The notes beneath the pieces were generated by a model, which worked only from the letters and a program-made list of their open reading frames with translations, had not been told where the DNA came from and did not search any database. The position numbers and the translations under genes are program-made. DNA of 5,699 nucleotides from Bacteroidales bacterium. GTDB lineage: Bacteria > Bacteroidota > Bacteroidia > Bacteroidales > VadinHA17. The DNA lies in NCBI GenBank assembly GCA_003157055.1, contig PMIG01000001.1:1-5699 (forward strand), in the 5' to 3' direction. Shown piece by piece: positions 1-5,699 of the stretch (position 1 is its first letter; each line of letters opens with the position of its first letter).

Positions 1-210
1 GGATGCCACGTCACCAAATACCCATATGCAATTGTCGGAACTATTAAAGAGCAAATCATTGTAAGCGCTGTTTATAGCCATTAAGGCCTCTCCCTGGGTT
101 TTATAAAAAGTTGCACTGGAGTATACTCCCTGCTGGTCCTCAGTCAGAAATTTCTGGCAGGAACTGGCTGCAAAAACTAAAATTATAAATATTAAATATT
201 TTATTTTCAT
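1..210 (-). CDS. SusD/RagB-like outer-membrane glycan-binding lipoprotein, N-terminal fragment
   Basis: The first 70 codons of a SusD-family protein are present; the rest lies beyond the left edge. SusD proteins are surface lipoproteins that cap the SusC channel and help capture glycans. The start is the ATG at 210-208. It opens a short lipoprotein signal: one Lys-rich end (MKIKY), a hydrophobic run, then the lipobox A15-S16-S17-C18, with Cys18 the predicted lipidated residue. The sequence after it, CQKFLTEDQQGVYSS, followed by a helical stretch containing EALMAINSAYNDL and ending in FGDVAS, is typical of the SusD N-terminal helical domain. Its start lies 11 bp after the stop of the SusC-like gene, the usual susC-susD order, so the two are almost certainly cotranscribed. 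There is no obvious Shine-Dalgarno, which is normal for Bacteroidota. Glycan specificity cannot be judged because the ligand-binding part is missing. Confidence 0.93.
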   Translation of the reverse strand, partial: MKIKYLIFIILVFAASSCQKFLTEDQQGVYSSATFYKTQGEALMAINSAYNDLLFNSSDNCIWVFGDVAS

Positions 211-221
211 GACTACAAGTG

Positions 222-3200
222 TTAAAAGATTAAATCAATTCCGAGATTATAGGATATAGCTGTCGGGAAAGTTCCCCAGTCTACATTACGCACAATATCA
301 ACTCCCTGACCTGCGGTAACGTTGTTATTTGTGGTCATCTCAGGATCTAAACCCGTGTATTTTGTCAGTGTGTAGAGGTTGGTTCCTGAAAAATAAACGC
401 GCACCTTACTGATATGTGCCTTCTTGGTCCATGAAGTGGGAAGTGTATAACCAATCTGAAGGTTCTTTAAACGGACATAAGAACCGTCTTGCAGGAATCG
501 GGTTGATGTAACAGTATTATTTTGTGAATCCGACCATGAAGCGATGGGCTGAGTATTACTGGTTCCAGGGCCGGTCCATTGATTGTTGTAATATCTTTCA
601 GTAACTGTAAATGGCCTGTAAAAGCCTTCAATATCCCTGGCAGCCTGGTAATAAATTTTATCACCATATGCTCCCTGGAAAAACAATGAAAAATCGATTC
701 CTTTGTAATCACAGGAAAAATTAAGTCCTCCCGTCAGGGTTGGTATCGGACTGCCCACATGGGTCATGTCCTTTTGATTGATAACTCCATCCCCGTTTAT
801 ATCTGCATACATTACATCACCTGGCCTGATGTCACCTGACTGACCGGTTGCTGCGAGAGTGTTCCCCTGGAAAGCATGTTTAGCAATATCTGCCGGAGTT
901 TGGAAGATTCCTACCATCTTATACATGTAAAAAGAGCCTATAGGGTATCCCTTTTCAGTTCTGGTGAATCCAAATGCCTGATCAATAATTGCCCCATTCA
1001 TTTGGAGAACTTCGTTGTGTAAAGTGGAAATATTTACGGTTATGTCATATACAAAATCACCAATTTTTCTTTTATGCTCCACTTCAATTTCTAGTCCCCT
1101 GTTTAATATTTCGCCATTATTTATCCATGGGTTCCCATTAAGATAATCATATCCGACAGAAGGCGGTAGTGGTTGCTGTACGAGCATGTTATGGGTAATT
1201 TTATAAAAATAATCGACAGTAATATTGAGCATCCCTTTAAAAAGGCTTAAATCAGTTCCTAGGTCAAATTGAGTAGCGGTTTCCCATTTTACATTAGCAT
1301 TGCCTAATTGGGTTGTTGCATAACCATTATTGACCACGCTGCCGAACGGATAATTTATTTGTGGTGAAAGTTTGTCGGTATACGCATACCAATTAGGTAT
1401 GTCCTGATTACCGTTAAGACCATACCCGGCTCTGACTTTCCACCTGTCAATTATTTTCACATCTTTGAGAAAATCTTCCTTGCTGATTACCCATCCAAGT
1501 GAACCTGAATAAAAAGTGCCCCATTTGTTTTTCGGAGCAAACTTCGAAGTTCCGTCCTCGCGTATTACAATGCTTGCAAGGTATTTGCCTTTGTAGTCGT
1601 AATTAGCACGGCCAAAAAATGATTGTAAAGTATACCCTGCTTTAGCTTCACTGGATGTCCTTATTCCCAGACCATTGCTTAAATAAACCAGATTCAGATT
1701 CTGGTCAGGTAGATTCATAACAGAGGATGATTCATCGTAACTCGTTGAATTAATCGATTCTTCACCTGCAGTAATTGATACATTGTGGTCCTGCCCAAAT
1801 GTTTTGTCATAAGACAGAACATTATTAACAGTCCATGTCGATGTATAATTATTATCAATACCGAGGCTGTTCGGATTGTTGATCCTCAGATTTGAACCCC
1901 AGTTTTCATTAAACCTTCTGGTGTTGGATGTATTATAATCTATGCCTGCATTAGTAATAAATTTTAAGTTTTCCGACAATTTAATGATAGAATTAAATTT
2001 GAGGTTATAACCATTGTCCAGTTTCGTGTTATGGGTTTTTATGGCTACGCCTAGAGGATTATACCCATCACCAAAAAGTTCAGGATGCGCTGGTAAGTCA
2101 ATAAAATTACCTGTGTTGTCATAAGTAGCAATAGCAGGAGTGCGGAAAAAAGCATAACGAACCGGGTTGCTTCCGTTTCCTCCCCAACCGTCACCATTAC
2201 TAGCAATAATATCAGTAGATGTATGATACACATTCAAGTTTCCATTCACCGTTAACCAGTCTTTAATTTCTGAATTAACGTTAGCCCTGCCCGTTGCACG
2301 GTTAAACCCGCTGTTGTAAATAATTCCGTCCTGATTGAAATAGGAACCGGCTAAATTATATGTTGTCTTCTCATTCCCACCAGAAAGGGATAAATCATAG
2401 GTTTGCGTTGGGGCAACCCTGAAAATTTCGGCAAGATGGTTAACATCAGGTAATGTAGCTGCGTATACATCAGAAATTATCGGCCTTTGGACAAAGCTAG
2501 GCAGATAAGGATTGTCATTATTAGCTGCAGTATTATAAATTTTTACATATTGTGCCGTATTTACCATCTGAGGCAGGTAACCGTGAGTTTGAATTCCCGA
2601 CTGAATTTTAAATTCGATGTTACTATCTCCCTTTTTTGCTTTTTTTGTAGTAACCAACACTACTCCATTGTTAGCACGGGAGCCGTAAATGGCAGCGGAT
2701 GCTGCATCTTTAAGAATAGATATGCTTTCGATTTCGCTGGGTGATATACTGTTAAGAGCTATGGGATCTTTGGTGGGAATTCCATCGATCACGTACAAAG
2801 GCTCGTTGTCACTGTAAATCGATCCGGTTCCACGGATACGTATTGAAACACCATCACCCGGCGCACCGGTATTCTGAGTAACCGAAACCCCAGCAGCCCG
2901 GCCTTGTAATGCCTGATCGACTCCCGATACGGCAAACTTACCCAGCTTTGATGCATCTACCATACTAACTGCGCCTGTGAGATCAGTCTTCTTTTGGACA
3001 CCGTATCCCACTACCACAACCTCGTTCAGCTGTTTGGTATCTTCAATCATAATCACTTCAAAATGCGATTGGTTTCCAATTTTTATTTCCTGTCCAACAT
3101 AACCTATGTATCCAAAAACAAGTGTCGGATCTGGTATATCAGCAGGAATGGCCAATGAGAATTTACCATCTACATCTGTAATGATGCCTTTGGTTGTGTG

Positions 3201-3332
3201 TTTAATGGATACATTAACCCCAATCAATAATTCGCCTTTAGTGCTTTTTACTACTCCTGTAACGGTAGTCTGGCCAAAGACCTGGGTTGTCGTTATCAAC
3301 ATAAGCAGATAAATAATTAGACCTTTTTTCAT
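222..3332 (-). CDS. SusC/RagA-like TonB-linked outer-membrane glycan transporter, complete
   Basis: This is a complete 1036-residue TonB-dependent receptor, of usual SusC length, predicted to import oligosaccharides across the outer membrane together with the SusD-like partner encoded just downstream. Visible parts in order: signal peptide at residues 1-20 or 21 (MKKGLIIYLL..., cleavage near VFG-Q); a carboxypeptidase-regulatory-like beta domain at about 22-98 (TVTGVV, then GVNVSIK, TDVDGKFSL and FGYIGY); a TonB-box-like segment at 102-111 (LNEVVVVGYG); the plug at about 115-232 with the SusC signature GRAAGVSV, IRIRGTGSI, PLYVIDGIP, ILKDAASAAIYGSRANNGVV; then the beta-barrel to a terminal phenylalanine, the usual outer-membrane C-terminal aromatic. 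An EF-hand-like loop, DINGDGVINQKD, sits at 844-855, as is common in this family. No STN domain precedes the regulatory-like domain, so direct FecR/ECF-sigma signalling through this receptor is unlikely. The start ATG (3332-3330) is supported by the signal peptide immediately after it. No frameshift or truncation is seen. The transported glycan is not predictable from the sequence. Confidence 0.97.
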   Translation of the reverse strand: MKKGLIIYLLMLITTTQVFGQTTVTGVVKSTKGELLIGVNVSIKHTTKGIITDVDGKFSLAIPADIPDPTLVFGYIGYVGQEIKIGNQSHFEVIMIEDTKQLNEVVVVGYGVQKKTDLTGAVSMVDASKLGKFAVSGVDQALQGRAAGVSVTQNTGAPGDGVSIRIRGTGSIYSDNEPLYVIDGIPTKDPIALNSISPSEIESISILKDAASAAIYGSRANNGVVLVTTKKAKKGDSNIEFKIQSGIQTHGYLPQMVNTAQYVKIYNTAANNDNPYLPSFVQRPIISDVYAATLPDVNHLAEIFRVAPTQTYDLSLSGGNEKTTYNLAGSYFNQDGIIYNSGFNRATGRANVNSEIKDWLTVNGNLNVYHTSTDIIASNGDGWGGNGSNPVRYAFFRTPAIATYDNTGNFIDLPAHPELFGDGYNPLGVAIKTHNTKLDNGYNLKFNSIIKLSENLKFITNAGIDYNTSNTRRFNENWGSNLRINNPNSLGIDNNYTSTWTVNNVLSYDKTFGQDHNVSITAGEESINSTSYDESSSVMNLPDQNLNLVYLSNGLGIRTSSEAKAGYTLQSFFGRANYDYKGKYLASIVIREDGTSKFAPKNKWGTFYSGSLGWVISKEDFLKDVKIIDRWKVRAGYGLNGNQDIPNWYAYTDKLSPQINYPFGSVVNNGYATTQLGNANVKWETATQFDLGTDLSLFKGMLNITVDYFYKITHNMLVQQPLPPSVGYDYLNGNPWINNGEILNRGLEIEVEHKRKIGDFVYDITVNISTLHNEVLQMNGAIIDQAFGFTRTEKGYPIGSFYMYKMVGIFQTPADIAKHAFQGNTLAATGQSGDIRPGDVMYADINGDGVINQKDMTHVGSPIPTLTGGLNFSCDYKGIDFSLFFQGAYGDKIYYQAARDIEGFYRPFTVTERYYNNQWTGPGTSNTQPIASWSDSQNNTVTSTRFLQDGSYVRLKNLQIGYTLPTSWTKKAHISKVRVYFSGTNLYTLTKYTGLDPEMTTNNNVTAGQGVDIVRNVDWGTFPTAISYNLGIDLIF

Positions 3333-3375
3333 TTCGAATGTTTTTCAGTGTTAGTAGTTCTATATTTCTGGTTTT

Positions 3376-3392
3376 TAATATGATCCATATTA
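3376..3392. repeat. 7+7 bp perfect inverted repeat in the enzyme-susC gap
   Basis: The 69-bp gap (3333-3401) between the lipoprotein gene and the susC-like gene holds TAATATG, a 3-bp spacer ATC, and CATATTA, a perfect 17-bp dyad. It lies 43 bp before the susC-like ATG and 9 bp after the upstream stop codon. It could be an operator for a dimeric regulator or a weak RNA hairpin affecting relative expression of enzyme and transporter. The stem has a single G-C pair and no U-tract follows it in the transcribed direction, so it is not a good intrinsic terminator. In such AT-rich DNA a dyad of this size can occur by chance. I saw no convincing Bacteroidota promoter (TTTG near -33, TAnnTTTG near -7) in the gap. 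Confidence 0.35.
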
Positions 3393-3401
3393 TTTTATAA
3401 A

Positions 3402-5123
3402 TTATCTGAATGCAATAACCGCATCTCTAGCCATAATTTTTGATCCTTTCTTTTTCAGGACTGTTCCAGCTGGAAGCACAACGATCAATGCTGCTTCCCG
3501 GCCAGGCAATTTGATATTGACATTACCCCTTTCTCCCTTTGCCAGGTACTTTTTAGAGATTATATCGAACAAGTCAATATTATTGTCGGAGAGATAGGTT
3601 ACAGTTTTGGTTTCTTTATAGGGGTTATAGTAGAGATAAACCGGGAATTTATTTTCAGAATAGAAATCGGTAGCATTGCAATTCAGTGCCAGAATTCCTT
3701 TAACTCCGGTTATATGGACAATTGCACCGAATACTCCGGAAATGGAAGTGCTGTATAAGCTGAACATAGACTCAGGTGGCTCACCGGCAGTCCATTTTGG
3801 TCCGTCACCAATAGCGACAGGAGAGATGCCTTTCAATGCAGGATTGCTCATATCATCGGTCTTACGGAGTCCTTCATAACCAATAATACCATGGGTCAGA
3901 TCTTTAAACTGTGGCAGCCATTGGTACTTCTCTTCAATCTGGTCAGGATAGAAGAGGCGAGATGCATTTACTACATTAAGCATATATTTTCCGATAGCCC
4001 TGGCATATTGCGGTTCATATTTTACCAGTGGTACCAAAGGCCAGGCCATAGCTACAGAATTCATAAAGAATCCATAACCACCGCCGTCGGTCATGCTTCC
4101 CTGGAGGCCGTAAACGTCAAAATTGCCCCATTTTTCGGCAATCACTCCCCACCCATATCTGCCATCCTTCGACTGGCAGCCATCGAATATTTGGTTTAAT
4201 AATCGTGTCACATCATAGTTAGTCCCCTGCTCTGCATTCAGGCGTGCAGCTGTATAAGCTCCAAAAGGCAGCAAAATTTCATAAAAGCGGCTTTCTTTCT
4301 GGTTGACGAGGGCTTGTGTGGCACTTTTTGCTCCCTGAAGATAACGTTTGTCGCCAAATTTATAATAAGCGGAGTACAACACCCATGCGTGTCCACCAGC
4401 TGCATCTTGTTGCCAGGGAATATTATTACGCATCCCTCTCAATTGAGCATAATCAAAATAGGAATAATTATAGTTACCGTTCAAAACCGAGTCGGCTTTG
4501 AAGAATTGTTCAGCAATTTTCTGTTGTATAAATTCAGCGCTGTCAACATTGGGGAAAAGAGCGGAAACTCCATAATACAGAATATTGGGATAAACATCAT
4601 ACCACCAGTCGCGGCCATAACCGCCCCCGAGTTGAGCTACTCCGGGATTGGTATTGTTCATAATAATATCCCATTGATTCTCTCTGTTAAAATAGTTTTG
4701 GACCATTTTCACATAGTTAAATCCATTCTGGCTGGTTTTGTCTATTCCAACCAGGCCTGCACTTAGAAGTGAAGTAAGGGAGGTAAGCGCTTCATGAAAT
4801 TCACCGTGGTTTTTCTTTGGTCCCTGCCGTACATCATGAATCACTGTATAAAGTCCGAATGTTACCTGATCGAAGTTCCGTTTGGAACTATCAAGCCAGA
4901 TAAGCGGACCGTAGGAAGCGTCAATATTGAAACTGAAGACAAGGCTGTCGAACTGAATCGCCTTTCTCTTCCAGTCAATTATTTTCAGTGGCTGAGGTAA
5001 TTCAGGCATCTGATCAATACGCGGCAAAGAGGTCTGAGCAATGGGTTCACCTGTTTGCTGACTACAGGAGCATAAAGCTGTCAGTAAGGTCAGAACTATT
5101 ATTACAAAACTCCCTCTTTTCAT
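3402..5123 (-). CDS. Uncharacterised lipoprotein, probable glycan-active enzyme (helical domain plus C-terminal beta domain)
   Basis: A complete 573-residue protein that I cannot assign to a named family. The signal region MKRGSFVIIVLTLLTALCSC gives lipobox L17-C18-S19-C20, so Cys20 is the likely lipidated residue; Cys18 has Leu at -1 and fits poorly. Residues about 45-400 look mainly alpha-helical, rich in aromatics and Gly, with apparent helix pairs such as EALTSLTSLLSAGLVG, AWVLYSAYYKFGDKRYLQGA and ARAIGKYMLNVVNASRLFY. This resembles alpha/alpha-toroid glycoside hydrolases and lyases. Striking segments are GGGYGRDWWYDVYPN (167-180), QQDAAGGHAW (238-247) and DVYGLQGSMTDGGGYGF (336-352); D172, D176, D240, D336 and D346 are candidate active-site acids. 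Residues about 455-573 look like a beta domain (VYLYYNPY, VDLFD-like NIDLFD, AALIVVLPAG), a common C-terminal module in glycan enzymes. The start ATG overlaps the upstream MFS stop as ATGA, and the susC-like gene follows 69 bp downstream. Enzyme role is inferred from fold impression and context; a non-catalytic binding role is possible. Confidence 0.85.
   Translation of the reverse strand: MKRGSFVIIVLTLLTALCSCSQQTGEPIAQTSLPRIDQMPELPQPLKIIDWKRKAIQFDSLVFSFNIDASYGPLIWLDSSKRNFDQVTFGLYTVIHDVRQGPKKNHGEFHEALTSLTSLLSAGLVGIDKTSQNGFNYVKMVQNYFNRENQWDIIMNNTNPGVAQLGGGYGRDWWYDVYPNILYYGVSALFPNVDSAEFIQQKIAEQFFKADSVLNGNYNYSYFDYAQLRGMRNNIPWQQDAAGGHAWVLYSAYYKFGDKRYLQGAKSATQALVNQKESRFYEILLPFGAYTAARLNAEQGTNYDVTRLLNQIFDGCQSKDGRYGWGVIAEKWGNFDVYGLQGSMTDGGGYGFFMNSVAMAWPLVPLVKYEPQYARAIGKYMLNVVNASRLFYPDQIEEKYQWLPQFKDLTHGIIGYEGLRKTDDMSNPALKGISPVAIGDGPKWTAGEPPESMFSLYSTSISGVFGAIVHITGVKGILALNCNATDFYSENKFPVYLYYNPYKETKTVTYLSDNNIDLFDIISKKYLAKGERGNVNIKLPGREAALIVVLPAGTVLKKKGSKIMARDAVIAFR
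5120..5123 (-). other. ATGA stop-start overlap (translational coupling site)
   Basis: On the minus strand the MFS gene ends GAT AGT AAA TGA, and the ATG of the lipoprotein gene uses the last A of AAA plus the TG of TGA. The shared four bases are ATGA. No strong Shine-Dalgarno is visible ahead of this ATG. The arrangement implies that both proteins come from one mRNA, and that ribosomes ending on the transporter can restart on the enzyme. The overlap is seen directly; coupling is inferred. Confidence 0.8.
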
Positions 5124-5699
5124 TTACTATCAGAATAAGATTGTTTCATAATGTTTTTGGCAAGCAAAATGGAGAGCATTTGTATCAATGCAACAATTAC
5201 AAGGGAGTAGCGGAGTGCAAACGTATCCGAAATATAGTATGCCAGAAAAATAAATAAGCCCAACCCCAAAACTCTGCCGGCATAGAGTCCAAATTCATGA
5301 TTAAGGATGTAAGCGTATTCGTTCCGGTTTTCACGTTTAGATACTACATCAATCACTTTCATCATAATCGGATAATAAGCCAGATCGTGCATGGGCTGAA
5401 AAAATACCTTGCATAAGACAAATATTATTACACCGCTCATTGAAAGTTCAATACTGTTAACAATAGTTCCAATAAGGAAAATTGTTATACCAGTGCCAAA
5501 AATTATAATACGGTGTCTCGGTTTGGCAAAGCGACCCAGCAGGTATATAAGTATGGCCGTCAATCCTCCGCTTATTCCCTGAATCAGGCCAAGTGACCCC
5601 TCCTTCCCGACATATCTCATAATGAGCATAGCCGGAGCCGTGACCAGAAATCCTTGTACCAGACCCTTGAGGGCTGCCAATAAAATCTGTTTGTTCCAG
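5120..5699 (-). CDS. MFS-type inner-membrane transporter, C-terminal half (5' end outside window)
   Basis: The reading frame stays open to the right edge (upstream codons read WNKQIL before LAALKGLVQG), so the true start is outside and the TTG at 5680 is only an apparent start. The visible 192 residues hold about six hydrophobic segments, matching transmembrane helices 7-12 of a major facilitator superfamily carrier: around LKGLVQGFLVTAPAMLI, LGLIQGISGGLTAILIYLLG, RIIIFGTGITIFLIGTIV, VIIFVLCKVFFQPMHDLAYY, GRVLGLGLFIFLAYYI and YSLVIVALIQMLSILLA. The loop GRFAKPRHR between the second and third segments is positively charged, as expected for a cytoplasmic MFS loop. The tail is short and polar (KNIMKQSYSDSK). 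Position directly before a lipoprotein enzyme and a SusC/SusD pair suggests it carries the released mono- or oligosaccharide across the inner membrane; this is inference from context. The assignment to MFS rests on topology and general resemblance, not on the N-terminal signature, which is not in the window. Confidence 0.82.
   Translation of the reverse strand, partial: WNKQILLAALKGLVQGFLVTAPAMLIMRYVGKEGSLGLIQGISGGLTAILIYLLGRFAKPRHRIIIFGTGITIFLIGTIVNSIELSMSGVIIFVLCKVFFQPMHDLAYYPIMMKVIDVVSKRENRNEYAYILNHEFGLYAGRVLGLGLFIFLAYYISDTFALRYSLVIVALIQMLSILLAKNIMKQSYSDSK

Noticed and set aside
2487..2744. Plus-strand open frame inside the susC-like gene
   Set aside because: It is antisense to the conserved plug and early barrel of the receptor, with no motif of its own. 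It is treated as chance.
3333..3401. Promoter or intrinsic terminator in the gap before the susC-like gene
   Set aside because: I found no good TTTG/TAnnTTTG pair on the minus strand, and the one dyad has a weak stem without a U-tract in the transcribed direction. A partial TAATTTAT at the end of the enzyme gene lacks a correctly spaced -33 element.
4314..4766. 150-residue plus-strand open frame inside the lipoprotein gene
   Set aside because: It is wholly antisense to a well-supported gene, has low-complexity Ile/Val-rich composition, and shows no recognisable domain or initiation signal. It is a frame shadow.
5120..5680. Treating the transporter as a complete 186-residue protein starting at TTG 5680
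   Set aside because: The frame continues without a stop to the window edge, and the helices match only the second half of an MFS carrier, so the gene is cut by the window rather than truncated.

Overview
The window comes from a member of the Bacteroidota. It reads as the interior of a glycan-uptake locus (polysaccharide utilisation locus, PUL). The diagnostic evidence is a SusC/RagA-type TonB-linked outer-membrane transporter followed 11 bp later by a SusD-type lipoprotein. Initiation regions without a clear GGAGG Shine-Dalgarno also fit this phylum. Genus cannot be fixed from the sequence alone.

All genes lie on the minus strand, so transcription runs from high to low coordinates. The order is: (1) the C-terminal half of an MFS inner-membrane transporter, cut by the right edge; (2) a complete 573-residue lipoprotein that looks like an uncharacterised, mostly helical glycan-active enzyme with a C-terminal beta domain, whose ATG overlaps the MFS stop codon by 4 bp; (3) a 69-bp AT-rich gap with a 7+7 bp perfect inverted repeat; (4) a complete 1036-residue SusC-like receptor; (5) the first 70 codons of a SusD-like lipoprotein, cut by the left edge. 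The spacing suggests one operon, or two closely linked units if the 69-bp gap holds a promoter.

Inferred working model: the SusC/SusD pair binds an oligosaccharide at the cell surface and imports it across the outer membrane using TonB energy. The lipoprotein enzyme processes the glycan, and the MFS carrier moves the product across the inner membrane. The substrate cannot be read from this window. The least explained element is the 573-residue lipoprotein, which I cannot place in a named enzyme family and regard as the best candidate for new biochemistry. The plus strand carries no convincing gene, and I found no RNA gene, mobile element or CRISPR array.
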